Assembly (NCBI RefSeq): GCF_030272615.1
Contig: NC_081414.1
Span: 825,496,896 to 825,560,895, forward strand
Reading direction: 5' to 3'
Origin: Cryptomeria japonica
Lineage: Eukaryota; Streptophyta; Pinopsida; Cupressales; Cupressaceae
Length of the DNA: 64,000 nt
This document shows positions 44,843 to 57,800 of the stretch, piece after piece. The stretch's first letter is position 1. Each line of letters opens with the position of its first letter. The notes beneath the pieces were generated by a model that was not told the DNA's origin, did no database searches, and worked only from the letters and a program-made list of their open reading frames with translations. The translations under genes were made by a program, and so were the position numbers.

Positions 44843-47790
44843 GAATTTCACTCTGGACCCTTTAGAAGGGTTAGGAGCAAAATTCAAGTTTTCGGTCTTA
44901 ATTCCTCATCTCCTTCACTTCAATTCATCTTACAGGGCAAAGAAACATCATTTCAACCTCAACCACGCCTTAGGACTCAAAGTCTTGACTTGACACAAGG
45001 AGGAAATAGGTAGATTGAAGAATTTCGCTTTGGACCCTTTGGAAGGGTCAGGAGCGAAATTCTTATTTTAGCTCAAAATTTGCATTTTTAATGATCAAAA
45101 ATCTTTCCAAGGCATTCCAAATAGCTTCTCTCACCCTAGTCTAGGCCTGACTTTATTCAAAATTTGGAGAAAAGAATGGTTTTAGTGCTTTTCGCTCTGG
45201 ACCCTTTGGAAGGGTCGGGAGCGAATTTCTTGTTTTGAGCTCATTTCTTCATATTTGATGACTCTTGGCAATTCAAGGACATGCCTAAGGACACCTTTAA
45301 TCTTGATCCACACTAGACTTGGCATAAAATTGAGGAAAAAGATAGGTTTTGCACAATTTCATCCTGGACCCTTTGGAAGGGTCAGGAGCGAATTTCTTCC
45401 TCTAGGTTTGAAATTTCATTTCTTGAACTCCAATCTACATTGTCAAGCAAAAATACATCACTCCACTTCCATATGCGCTATAGGAACCAAAGTTTTGACC
45501 TCAAAATGACTAGAAGAGAGAATTTCGCCTTGGACCCTTTGGAAGGGTCAGGAGCGAATTTCTTCCTCTAGCCCAAAATCATCATTTTTGGAGACAACAA
45601 TCAATTCAAGGGCAATCTCAAGGGCATCCCTCACCTTGGTCTAGGCATGGCTTGGCACAAATTTGAAAGGAATAGGTGGATTTTAGGATTTACGCTCTGG
45701 ACCCTTTGGAAGGGTCAGGAGCGAAAATCTTGTTTTGAGCTTATTCCTCCATCTTTCAACCTCAACCAACTTCAAAAGGGCAATACACCAATCCTCACAC
45801 TTATGCAAACTATAAAAAACCAAGTTTGACTTGACTTTGCAAGGAAAATAAGTGATTTTAGGAATTTTGCTCTGGACCCTTTGGAAGGGTCAGGAGCGAA
45901 ATTCACTATTTGGCTCAATTCCTTCACTTTCAATGATTTCCTAGCACTTGAAGTCATTCCTAAGGATCTCTTTCATCTCAATTCACTTTTTAGTCTGCAA
46001 TTGCATTGGCACAATATTGGGAAAAAGGTGATTTTGAGAAAATTCACGCTAGACCCTCTGGAAGGGTCAGGAGCGAATTTCTCATTCTTGACTTGATCTT
46101 TCATCTCTTCAATCTCATTCCTCTTTACAAGATAAATTTCATCATTTCTCATCCAAGGAACAAAGTTTTAAGCCCAAGCAAGGTCAAAAAAATAGGTTTG
46201 TAAGGAATTTCGCTCTGGACCCTTCGGAAGGGTCAGGAGCGAAATTCACCTTCTTGGCTAAAATCCTTCACTTTTCAATGCTTTCAAACATTTCCAAAGG
46301 CCAAACATGTCCATTCTTCCTTTCAAGATGCCTTGCAAATCAAAATTTGGTCAAATAAGGAAGGAAATGAGTCCTAGGTAGATTTTCGCTCTGGACCCTT
46401 TGGAAGGGTCGGGAGCGAAAATCATGATTTGGGTTAGATTGTTCATTTTTCAAACTTCAATCTTGTTTGGGAGGCAAACATAGACCATTTTCCACTTGAG
46501 GAACCAGGTTTTAAGCCCATTCAAGGTAGCAAATGAGGTTTATAGTGAATTTCGCTATGGACCCTTTGGAAGGGTCAGGAGCGAAATTCATCTCTTAGGC
46601 AAAATCTTGATCTTCCAAAGCATCCAAATCTCTCTCAAGGCAAGAACATACCAATTCATCCTCCATCAAGCCAACGCCTAGCCAAAATAAGGAAGAAAAG
46701 AAGAGATAAGGATTTTCGCTCTAGACCCTTTGGAAGGGTCAGGAGCGAAAATCATGTTTTGACCTTGATTCTTGATTTTTCAAACTCTAATCTTCCTTGG
46801 GATGAAAACATAGACTACTCTCCGTTCATTTCCACCTTGGTCCTGACTTTGGCTAAAGGAAAAATGAGCGTTTTCCAGAATTTCGCTCTGGACCCTTTGG
46901 AAGGGTCAGGAGCGAAATTCATCTTCTTGGCTAAAATCCTTCATCTCCTCCACCTCAAGTCGCTTCCTAAGACTAGAACATGTCAAAACACCTCCATACA
47001 TGCCTAAGGAACTATGAACTTGGCCTAGACAAGGAAGAAATTGAGGTCTTCAAGGATTTTCGCTCTGGACCCTTTGGAAGGGTCAGGAGCAAAATTCTTC
47101 TTTTAGGTTGATTTTCATTCTCCCAAGGTCAAACCTCTTCTTCAAGGCAAACATGTGTCCAAGGCCCCCAAACCATGTCTTAGAAGTTACAAATTTGGTC
47201 ATGCCAAAAAGCAAAATAGAGGAAATATGAATTTCGCTCTAGACCCTTTGGAAGGGTCAGGAGCGAAATTCTCATTTTAGGCTCATTTCTTGATTCCCTT
47301 CTCCTTTCCTTGGCTTGGACATAACTTGTTAGGCCTCCTTTGATCTCTATCAAGCTCACCTTGGCATCCATTTGGAGACTTTGTGAGGAAAATAAGATTT
47401 TATATGAATTTCGCTATGGACCCTTTGGAAGGGTCAGGAGCAAAATTCACCTTAGGCTATGATCCTGACTTAATTTTTTTCGCATTTCTTCATTCAAACA
47501 AGTGCTTTACCTTCATTCAAGGCTAGGAATGGGTTAGCTCATAGTTTGGGTCAAGGTGGAGTGTCTTGTAGAGGAATTCGCTCTGGACCCTTTGGAAGGG
47601 TGAAGAGCGAAATTCCTATTCTAGACTCAACTCACCTCCAAACTGACTTGACTTTGTCTTAGACTTGATCCTAGATCCATTTCCTTCCATATCCTTGCAA
47701 ATTTGCTCGACCACTCTTGGACTTAGGCGAGATCCTGAGTCCTTGGTGAATTTTCGCTCTGGACCCTTTGGAAGGGTCAAGAGTGAATTT
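44843..47790 (-). repeat. E4 dyad array, main part (18 units)
   Basis: Cores begin near 44843, 45020, 45187, 45354, 45520, 45690, 45862, 46045, 46207, 46384, 46547, 46713, 46879, 47055, 47231, 47408, 47574 and 47753 (period 162-183 bp). The core is the same as in E1 (611-3150), in opposite orientation. With the two units at 40375 and 40541, E4 has 20. Confidence 0.92.
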
Positions 47791-47814
47791 TGACATTTTA
47801 GCCTTCCCGTCAGG

Positions 47815-48353
47815 ATTATTTTATGGAATATAACATTTAAGTATAAGTTTCTTATACTTTAAGTTATATTCCATATATACTGTCAAGATGTTTGAGAGTG
47901 GTTTCGAACCTCCAGGAGTTATAATGCAAAATCTAGTTTTTGGAGGATTCTTCAGTTTTCCAGACTTAGTCAAATTTCAGGATCAGGAAGACATTCCAGA
48001 CTTAGCCAAATTTCAGGGTATTTGAAGATCAGGATGACATTCCAGACTTCATCACTCACCAATTTGACCTAACTTAAACCTTCAAAGATGTTACTCACTC
48101 ACCAAGCAAGACACAATTAGCAACAAGAGCAAAACTAGGCCCTAAGGAAGACTCTCAAAGAAACCCTAATTTCGGGGCCCTGTGGACTCACCCTGGCTCA
48201 AGCAGAGCCTACCATCCTAGTGATCCCCCTGGCGACACTCAAAATGCAAAGGTTAACAAACAAAACCCTAAAAAACCAAGAAAAGCAAACCCCAGAAAGC
48301 AAAAAGTAGGGGTCCCCATTTATAATGGGGCGATGTGTGAATACGTCACAACA
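47815..48353 (-). other. E4 5' terminal region
   Basis: Inverted counterpart of E3 40675-41070. It includes the hairpin-bearing terminus and a TTATACTTTAAGTTATATTCC block with a nearby inverted copy, forming a further dyad at 47828-47875. Confidence 0.8.
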
Positions 48354-48358
48354 ACACT

Positions 48359-50647
48359 ATATCTGGTCCTTTGCTTACAGTTGAGTTTTCTCCCACCTCA
48401 CTGCGCAACTGATGTGTAGCTTCTAATGGTGGTTGCTCCTCAGTTTTACTAGGTTCTTGGGTTCTATCTACTTCCTTTTCTCCCTCAACTGTGGTGTTAT
48501 CCCTGTTGTCACCTTCCTCCTCCTACACCTCATGTATGCTACCCTACGTGAGCTCTTGTCTGTCAGTCCCTTGCTCTGGCACAATTTCTCCATCTTCGAC
48601 CTGATTTTCAGGTCTCTCTAAACTAATGATCTGTGTCTTTGTTTCTTGCTCACTTTGCGTCTGCGGATCATTTGCCTCTGATACAATTGGATCATTCTGT
48701 GAAGGTGGGGTTGGTAGATGATCAAGATCGACTACATCATCATCTGAACTGCAATCCTTGGATGAGGTAGTAACTTCTCGCCTCCTAATTGGTATCTTCT
48801 CCCTTCTTGTTCTCTTTGATGTCCGGGTTCCCTTACTGGCCTTTGCCTTCTTTCTTTTCTTCTCAAGTTTTTCAACCTCTTCTTCCCTTGGCGCACTTGA
48901 CGCTCCTTCATCCTCTGAAGAATTGGGAATCAAGATTGCCCATCATATTATAGGTGAACTGGGTCCCTTCATGAGTTAGCCTTTCTATCTGCTAGGATAG
49001 CCAGTTATCTGTGTATCTTCTAGGACCTTCCATGATGAATTCCAAGTCTGTGATCGGGTCCTGGGCCCAGTTAATGGCTGGTGGGAGGTCTTTGACTACC
49101 TCATAATCATGGGTCTACGGGCAATCTCCATAATCAACCACCTGATTCGAGACCTGGCGGTACTCGAAATCTCTCATTTGTTGAACATTTAACCTTGAGT
49201 ATTCTCACAGGCGGACTTCAAAGTCATCTAGGCAGTTAGCCCAATAGTCCTCTATGGATGCCTTACCCCTGTAATGCCTGCCATAGGCCTTCTTTCCTAG
49301 CCCAGCGGGGTCGAAGTATTTCCTGGGAAGATGCTCTTGCAAGCAATATGTTGCTAATTCATCAAAGGATTCCTTGGCCTGCACAGAGTTTTTGAAATAC
49401 ACATCATTCTTCCCTATGACCATTGGGAATGTGAACCCTGATTGTTTTCTCTCCCTGAGTATGCTGCCTGCTGGGTGCACCTGCCTTGCAACCTCCATGA
49501 GGACCATTCTGTTTGATGGTAATGGGGAAGCCGGTACGGTGCTCCCTCAAAGCCTGATATTCTAATGTAGGAGAATCGAGGGAGCTGAATGAACCACGCC
49601 CCGTACTTCCATATCAATGCGGTAGCCTGTTTTGACAGCTTTATGTGTAATCCCCCCTACATCATCCTAACCACGTGCATTGTGAATGCATCATTCACGT
49701 GCTCATACTGGCCAACTGCATAAAATGTTGTTTTTCTCCCTTTGAGCTATGTTATAATAGTGCAGTTGGGAGTAGCAGTCATATACCTTAACCTGATTGG
49801 GCCCATTCCCAATCTCACCCTTTTTGATCAACCCTGGCAGCTGCTAATGCCTAGCGAACATATAGACTAAGTAGGAGGTTATGGTAAAGTATTTCTTCTC
49901 CTTGAGCTCCACTAGCTGTGTGTGAATGTTATAGCTAATGATCTAAGCCCAGTCAAACTTAGCCTTTCCATTAAAGACCTGCTCGGTGAAATAGAACATC
50001 CAATCATCATATAGGTTAGACTAGGGAAGCCCCATAACTCGGCTAAGCAGCGTGACCATGTCCCCGTACTCATCATTAAACTCGCTTTTGTAGGTCTTTT
50101 TAACGATCCTAGTGCTCAGGGGTCTTCTTACTTTAAACCATTCTTCGTTTATTAATATCTTGCACTTATTGGGATCCTTGTCAATAGCGAGCTAGGCCTC
50201 ATCAATGGTCACCGCGGTGGCGCATTCAAGTAGCGGGATGTCAAATGCTTCCCCGATGGCCTCAGGTGTGAAATCAATCATTAGCATTCCCTTTGCCACC
50301 ACCATTCTAGTTTCCGGCTAATAATGATTTGCGGCCTCAACCACAAGGTCATAATTTTGTACTGCCGGTGGGAAACCAGCATCTTGCGCGATGCCACTTT
50401 CTAGCATCCGCTTAGGTTTGCCATATGCATTTGGAGCATACACTCTGTCTCTAAAGTCTTGAATATTTATATGCCCAAGGTCTGTATCCCCAACATTATC
50501 CCATTCACTCTGGACCTTTGACTCTTTGATCACCCCCTGATACTGATATTTCATTTTTTCCAACTTGCAGGGAATGTCAGCTCTGGAGTTATGTGATGTT
50601 CCTAGTGCAATGGGTTCCTTTGAAGACTCTGTCGTCCAATGAGGCAT
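48359..50647 (-). pseudogene. E5 large ORF, N-terminal part
   Basis: The ATG at 50647 comes five bases after an acceptor-like CACTGCCAG. Open pieces (50647-50318, 49617-49414, 49507-49205, 48933-48544) and the stop-containing stretches between them align with E6 throughout. They include the KYQYQGVIKESKVQS start, the NHYQPETR motif, RFSYIRISG, ASIEDYWANCLDDFEVR, then a basic cluster (KRKKAKASKGTRTSKRTRR, possible nuclear localisation signal) and an acidic SSDDDVVDLDHLPTPP stretch. E4 interrupts the ORF after the GPDIV codons. With the C-terminal part the gene would be about 1,200 codons. Function unknown; likeness to plant mobile-domain-type proteins is an impression only. Confidence 0.8.
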
Positions 50648-52141
50648 TTATCCTGGCAGTGAACGGGAAAGTTTGTTGATGGTGGAGACTGTTGGACTCA
50701 AGTGGTGTGGGGAGATCTTATAATTTCGGCCTTTTGGAACAAACTGAGAGAACCTTCCCTAGATGAATTCGCCAAATCTTCAAGACTACCGAATTCGAAC
50801 CAAACTTGTATCTTAATGAAGGAATGCAAACTTTGCAGACCAATCTTGGAGTTTTTTAGTCACGCGCTTGGCTTTCAAACAAAACACTTAGAAATCCATA
50901 TCTCCAAGCTACCAACGAGCTAGGAAAATTTGGCCATTCTAGAGAAAAATGAAAATCACGATTTCTTCTTTAGACGCCAAACAGAAATTCGGGCCTTGTC
51001 TATCAAATGCGAGATTTTGATGTTCCTTGCGCGACTTCGATCTCTCCCTGCTAAAGAAATTCGGCGGATTTGGGGCGATGGTGAGGGTTTGGCGATTTTC
51101 CTTTGCTTTCTGTCTGAGAATAAATCCCAATCGCCAAACTCCTTATATTCTTCTTAGGCGATTTCGATCTATGCCTAAGAATTTCAGGCAATTTGTTCTC
51201 CTTCTTCGAACGCCCTTTATGTGCAAACTTCGGGCTCTGTGATGATTTTGTGCGATTTTGAAGTTTTCGCTATTCTTGGCCCAATGGGGATAAATGCGCA
51301 ATCTTCATTTTTTTGTGATATCGCCCTAACTGAAGGTTTTGCGCGATTTAGAGGCCTTCATTTCATCTTCAGCCCTATAGCTTCTTTTGCGCAAACTTGA
51401 AAGTTTTTTAACTTATCGGCTTAGAAGGGGATTTTGAAATTTTTTTACGAATTTCAAGCTAATGAGAGGATTTCGAATTTACCCTTCTTTTCACCTTTTC
51501 GAGCAAATGGGGAAGATGGGTGATTTACATTTTCAAGCGATATAGTCCCTTGTCTTCAACTTCGAGCAAACTGGCAGAATTGCACAATTTCGGTTGACTT
51601 AGGTTTTCAGCCCTTTAAATTTCGGACTAATGGGAGATTTTGCGCAATTTAGACTTCCATTTTCTCCATCTTCTCACCTTTTCGGCCTAAACGACTAATT
51701 TGCGAGATTTAAGTGAGTTTCACTTTTTCGGCCTACTAGCTGATTTTGCAAACCTTAAGCATCTTGCCTTTTCGGCTTATTTGAGTCAAATTGCGGGATT
51801 GCGAATGCCTTTGCTTATTTTCAGCTAAATGACTATCCTGCGCGACTTTCTTCCTCTCTTGGCTTATAAGCTTATTTTCTCAAGATTTTGCTTATCCTTG
51901 GCAATTTCAGCCTAAACGCCACTTTTGGGAGGTTTTGCTCTATTTTGCCAATTTCGACCTAGAAGCTAACTTTGCAAGTTTAAAGTGTTTTTCGGCTTAA
52001 ATAAGTCATTTGTGCGATTATGTTCATTTTGACATTTTCGGCCTAAAAGCCGATTTTGTGAGATTTAGAGCCTTCAAGAATTTTCTTCTTTTAAAATCTC
52101 GGCCTATTCAGTCAGAAGGCAAAATCTCTTGGTTTACCTTG
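50648..52141 (-). repeat. E5 5' leader and GGCC-dyad array
   Basis: From about 51230 to 52140 there are many degenerate units with TTCGGCCTAAAAGCCGATTTTG-like cores and GCGATTTTG/GCGCAA phrases, spaced about 45-60 bp. The dyad is TCGGC/GCCGA. A possible TATA for promoter 1 on the minus strand (AGAATATAAGGAG) is near 51145-51157. E6 interrupts this region at 52147. The part from 50648 to 51140 is leader or intron without recognisable content. Confidence 0.65.
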
Positions 52142-52146
52142 GGTAT

Positions 52147-52440
52147 TGTTGACGTGGCTAAAATTGTATCGCTACAACTCTATCCGGCCAACGCAGAATA
52201 GAATTTACTCGCTAAGTATCCTATCCTCTCTTGTAAAAAAGAAATCCCTAATGCCGTTTAGATTGATCACTAGGGATGACCTCAATGTTTCGACCGTCAA
52301 ATCATGACTGCAGGATAACTGTCTGATGTGTTTTGATGGAAACACAAAGGGGACTTACGATTAGGTAGAATCGGTTTTGTTCATACGGGTTCCCTAAGAC
52401 TCTACAGTCTTGATTCCATCAGATTTTATCTTTGACATGA
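52147..52440 (-). other. E6 3' terminal segment
   Basis: Closely similar to E5 36438-36760. Confidence 0.8.
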
Positions 52441-52940
52441 TGTTGTTTAGGCTTCAACTTTGATTAAAAAAAAAGGAAAAAAGTAAAGCGAAAGACAGAA
52501 AAAATATCTAATTAATCTATCTAAGATAGCATATTCAGGAAAATAGACAGAAACCTTGAAAAAAAACCAAATTTAACATTATCACAAATGCAATCTTCGA
52601 AGGGAGTTGGATTTTCATGCTACTAAACATAAATATAGAATTTGACATCCATTCATTTGATGTTTAACAACCAAACTAAGCATATAAATTGGTTCGGACT
52701 AACCATGCAAGGGGAAATGGCAATCAGCCAATCCTTAACGGTATGAACACCAAGGTTTCTATCAAATATTATCCTAAAAATACTATCTGAAATCAAAATA
52801 CATAATAGGAAAATTAAATGGTGAAGAAGGAGACCATGCACTCACAAGGAAACAAGACAGCTTTAATTTCCATTAATTTTGCATAAATTTCGCCAGAGTT
52901 TCAGCAACAATCTTAGACTTCTTACAAAATGAGGGAGAAA
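52441..52940 (-). other. E6 region downstream of promoter 2
   Basis: Homologous to E5 36761-37240. AT-rich, no ORF. Confidence 0.6.
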
Positions 52941-52960
52941 CCATCCCTTATATAGATTTT
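52941..52960 (-). promoter_or_regulatory. Promoter 2 TATA box of E6
   Basis: Minus-strand AAAATCTATATAAGGGATGG, about 0.8 kb from the 3' terminus and about 260 bp past the ORF stop. Confidence 0.7.
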
Positions 52961-53216
52961 CAAAAATGGATGAATGGCCAAGATTTAATCTTACAAGTGG
53001 CCCAGATTCATCCTGCAAAGTATGGCTGCCCATACCTATTAATAAGGAACAAAATATCCCCGACTAACTACCAACTAACTAATAACTACCCAACATAAAG
53101 TTGCTACCCAAAAAGTGCACTTGCACGGAGCTCAAAATCTGCAATGACTTTGGGTAGTTGAAAAGAAGTAACTACCTTGGAAAAGTGCATTTGGAATTTA
53201 AAAGAAACAAATATTT

Positions 53217-56200
53217 TTATGAAAGCACTTTTTCCTTTCCCGAGGCAAATTCTTTCTCCAAAAAGAGAAGCTCTCCATCCAAGTAGTCTTTCCAGATATC
53301 CCGACCTACTACACGTTCTACCCGAACATAATCCTGGAATCTTATGCACAATTGGAACAATTCCTTGCTGGGAGGCATAGGAGGATTACGCATTTTGGAT
53401 TGAATACCCTCTCGGTGGCGGTCCACGTTCTTCAGCTCTTCGCTCCAAACTGATTGACGAACCTCAAAACTCAGTATGTCCGCATGCAGCCCACTGGCAA
53501 ATTCTAGGTCCTCTGTGGAGTACGTAGTTTTATCAATTCTCAGCTTGTCCTCCCACCGTGATCTTACATTGTTATCTTTCATGACACAAAGCTCTAAGGA
53601 TCTTTTCACCGATACTCTCAATCCCAGCCAAAGCCTCTTCGCACTCCTCTTGCACTTTGTTGATGGTGTTCATCATGTCATTCTTCATGCTGATAATCCA
53701 ATACCACTCTTTGAAAGTGTTGATGTCATGGGGATCTAGGATAGTATGCAGCATGGGAATTTGAGTGTGGGTCCAAAATAGAGCCCTCATGATGGGCAAA
53801 ACCATGCCAATCGTCCCCTGGGCATTGAAATACTCTTTCTTTACCTCAAACACTTTGACACGAGTGGACTCTCTGTTAACGGCCATTTCTCGTACATCCC
53901 TGATGATCTTCTCTCATTTTCTCTTAATGTCCCAGATCCACTCTCTGACGGCTTTAGCGGTGTCACGCACTCCTTCGAATTCAGTCGTAGTTTTTTGTGC
54001 CAACGCCAATAGAAGAATGTGGGACTCAGCAGTGTGTTGCAGTGGTCTTAACAAGTGGTCTACATCTCCCTCGGCTTGCTCAGCACGAGCTCGATACATA
54101 TCCCTTTCAGCAATTATTTCATCTAGCTACCTGAGCACAGAATTCTTATCTCCCGTTCTTTGGTTGCTCTCCCTATCGGGATGGATGTGTGCTATAGTCG
54201 GCTAATGCAACCTGATCTGATGGTTTGTCTGTGGGCGAAGCAGCAATATGAATTGTCCAATTTCTTTGCTCATCCTTGGTGATCCTGGAGTAAGTTCTTG
54301 GCTTTTTCTTTCCTTTGGCTTTTACTTCTCCTATCCGAGAGAATATGTCCTCCAAGTTAATTGGTGGCTTGACAGCCGCTTTCCGTTGTGCCCAAGCTAT
54401 CAACCAGTCGTGAGGGATGGTCTGTCCTAACGTGACTACCAAATCCCCACTTTGGTCTTTGGATGCCTCAGCTGATTCACTGCCTATCCATAACTGATCA
54501 AACATAGAAGGAGGATTGGGTGCAGTATCCGGTCCTTTACTCACTGTTGAGTTTTCTCCCATCTCACTGATCAACTGATGTGTAGCTTCTAGTAGTGGCT
54601 GCTCCTCAGTTCTACTGGGTTCTATCTTCTTCCTTTTCTCCCTCAACTGTGGTGTCATCCCTATTGTTAGCTTCCTCCTGCTGCAACTCATGCCTGCTCC
54701 CTTGCGAGGGCTCTTGTTTGTCAGTCCCTTGATCTGGTACAATCTTTCCATCTTCGATCTGATTTTCAGGTCTCCCCAAACCAATGATCCGTGTCTCTAT
54801 TACTTGCTCACTTTGCATCTACGAATCATTCGCCTTCGATGCAATTGGATCATTTTGTGAAGGTGGAGTTGGTAGATGATCAAGCTCGACTACATCATCA
54901 TCCGAACTGGGATCCTTGGATGAGGTAGTAACTTCTGGCCTCCTGATTGGTATCTTTTCCCTTCGTCCTTTTTGATGTCCAGGTTCCTCTACTGGCCCTT
55001 GCCTTCTTTCTTTTCTTTTCAAGTTTTTCAACCTCCTCCCTTGGCACGCTTGATGTCTCCTCATCTTCTGAAGACTGGGAATCCAAACTACCTATCATAT
55101 TATAGGTAAATTAGGTCCCCTCATGGGTTAGCCTCTCTATCTGTTGGGATAGCCAGTTGTCAGTGTATCTTCTTGGAACCTCCATGACGGCCTCAAAGTC
55201 CGTGATTGGGTCTTGAGCCCAATCAATGACGGGCCGGAGGTCTTTGACTGCCTCATACTCCTAAATTTGCAAGCAGTCCCCATAATCTGTTACCTGATCT
55301 GGGATCTGGCGATACTCATAAAGTCGCATTTGCTGAACACTCAATCTTGAGTATTTCCGCCGACGGACCTCAAAGTCATCTGGACAATTGCTCCAATAGT
55401 CCTCTATGGACGCCTTGGCCCTATAATGCCTGCCATAAGCCTTCTTTCCCAATCCAACAAGATCGAAGTACTTCCTAGGGAAGTGCTCCTGCAAGCAATA
55501 TGACGCAAGCTCGTCAAATGATTCCTCGGCTTGCACAGAATTCTTGAAGTGCACATCAAGGTTGCCTATGATCATTGGGATGTGAATCCCAACTGCTTTT
55601 TGTCCCTGAGTATGCTGCCTACTGGGTGTGCTTGTCTTTCAACCTCCATGAGGACCAATTTGTCTAATGGGTAATGGGGAAGCCAATACGGTGTTCCCTC
55701 AAAGCTTGATATTCTGATGTAGGAGAATCGAGGGAACTAAATGAACCACGCACCGTACTTCCAAATCAGTGTGGTAGCCTGCTTTGATAATCTTATGTGT
55801 AACCCCCCTTGCATCAATCTAACCATGTGCATTGTGAAAGCGTCATTTACACGCTCATACTGACCAACTGCATATGCAATGTTGTTTTTCTCTCTCTGAG
55901 CTATGTTATAGTAATGCAACTAAGGGTAGCATTCATACACTTTCACTTGATTTGGCCCATTCCCAATCTCACCCTTTTTGAATCAATCCTGGTAGCGACC
56001 GATGCCGAGCAAACATATAGACTAAATAGGAGGTCATGGTAAAGTACTTTTTGTTCTCGAGCTCAACCAGCTGTGTGTGAATGTTGTCGCAGATGATTTG
56101 AGCCCAGTCAAACTTAGCCTTCCCACTGAAGACTTGCTCGATAAAATAGAACATCCACTCCTCAAATAGGTTGGAGTAAGGTAACCATGTCCCCATAAGT

Positions 56201-56819
56201 CCCATAACCCGGCCAAGTAAGGTAACCATGTCCCCATATTCGTTATTGAACTCGCTTCTGCGGGTCTTTTGTTGATCCTAGTGCTCGAGGCTTTTCTTTC
56301 TTTAAACCATTCTTCATTTATCAATGTTTTGCACTGACTAGGATTCATGTCATAAGCGAGTTGGGCTTTGTCAATGGTTACTGCAGTGGCACGCTCAGGA
56401 AGCAGGATATGAAATGTTTCTCCAATAGCCTCAGGTGCCAAGTCAGCCATTACCATCCCCTTTACCATCACTAATCTAGTTTCAGGTTGATAGTGCTTGG
56501 CGACTTCAACCACAAGCTCATAATTTTGTACTATCGGTGGGAAACTAGCAACCTAAGCAATACCACTTTCCAACATCCGTCTAGGTTTGCCATATGCATT
56601 GGGAGAGTGCACCCTGTTTCTGAAGTCCTGAATGTCTATGTGCTCGAGGTCTATATCCCCTATATTGTCCCAAATACTTTGGACTTTTGACTCTTTGATC
56701 ACTCCTCCCTGATACTGATATTTGATTTTTTCGAGCTTCCGAGGGATGTCAACTCTGGAGGTCTGCGATGCTCCTGGCACGTCGAGTGCCTTTGAAGATT
56801 TTGTCGCCTGCCTAGGCAT
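53217..56819 (-). pseudogene. E6 large ORF, about 1,200 codons (most complete copy)
   Basis: Starts at the ATG at 56819, four bases after GTGTGCAG, and ends at 53217. In order: a lysine-rich start, the HYQPETR motif, APEAIGETFHI, LLGRVMG, a FDWAQIICDNIHTQL segment, WKYGAWFI, ASIEDYWSNCPDDFEVR, a basic KKRKKARAS cluster, the acidic SSDDDVVELDHLPTPP stretch, QTIPHDWLIAWAQRKA, a coiled coil with RARAEQAEGDVDHLL, and a C-terminal helical part with WKDYLDGELLFLEKE. Frameshifts and stops split it into about ten pieces, with a short local duplication near 56195-56225 (GGTAACCATGTCCCCATA). No catalytic motif of known transposases, integrases or reverse transcriptases is seen. A nuclear, DNA- or chromatin-associated role is speculation from the basic cluster and the coiled coil. 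Confidence 0.8.
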
Positions 56820-57800
56820 TTATCCTGCACACCCGGACATGAATTACAAGACAGGTTTTAATGTGAAAATATGAGTTAGCAGTGCCTGAAGACAGCATTA
56901 GCATGAAAAATCGTTAAACAGCCAGATAATTTAGAACTTGAAAGCGTGTTAAAACGGACTTTTTAAACAATTTGAATTCTATGCTGGGGATTAAATGCAA
57001 TTTGAATTTGAAAATCAGCTGGTTTGGTTAGTTGTTAGTTTGAGCAAATTTTCAAAATGTTGCTCTTTATGCTGCTGACGACAAAAAAGGTTGCAAATGT
57101 TATTGATTTGTTTCAGCCTTAAGTTTTCAATTTTTTGTTTTGCGCTTAATGTTTCAAATATGATTGTGCGTTTGCAATTTCCTAAAGACGTGTTTATGTG
57201 ATTGTAACCATGCCAAGATTCCTGAATTTTGTCTAAGTCCTGGTTTTAATTGGATAGTCGATTTTAGCAAACGATGGATATCACTAGGGTGTTTAGTTTT
57301 CAAAATTAATTCGAATTGTATGTAAACCCTAGATTAACAAACATGACCTTTGCATAAATTTAAACCATTTTGAAGAGAAAATTCCGACTTACCTGACAGT
57401 GAAAAGTTGGCTGATTGCTAAAGGTTGAACCTTTGCGTGATTTTGGAAGAAACTCGACACTTTGAATCTTGAATGATTTTCGACACTCAAGAAAACCCTT
57501 CGCGTTTTGGCTTCCAAGGAGATTATGCAAACTTAGATTTTAATTTTCCCCTTGCGTGATTTGAACGGCTTTTGACAATCTCGGTCCGAGACCAGGTTTT
57601 GTGTGAAAATGAGTAACTCTCCTTTTGCGATTTGCTTCGCTTCTATTCTTGACCTGTTTGATTGTGGGCCGAAAGAAGAACGCACAACTTCTCGTTTATC
57701 TACGTGATCTTGCCCTGGGCGAAACTTCGGAATCATTAAAGGAAATGCACAACTTCGCCTCTTGACTTTCCGCCCTCTTTCATTTTCGAGTTTCTAAAGA
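56820..57800 (-). other. E6 leader region
   Basis: Non-coding, AT-rich. By position it should hold promoter 1 and the 5'UTR intron. The acceptor next to the ATG is clear, but I cannot settle on a donor. Confidence 0.5.

Larger units (their letters stand above)
38803..48353 (-). mobile_element. E4: 5.4-kb E-family element inserted in the E5 ORF, host of E3
   Basis: The minus-strand 5' end is TGTTGTGACG at 48353 and the 3' end is ...CATCAACA at 38803. Flanks are GCACT (38798-38802) and ACACT (48354-48358). Own sequence is 48353-44801 plus 40674-38803. It carries about 20 units of the same dyad array as E1, then a short repeat-coding segment in place of the large ORF, the second TATA box, and the 3' terminal segment. 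Removing E3 restores the array spacing. Confidence 0.87.
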
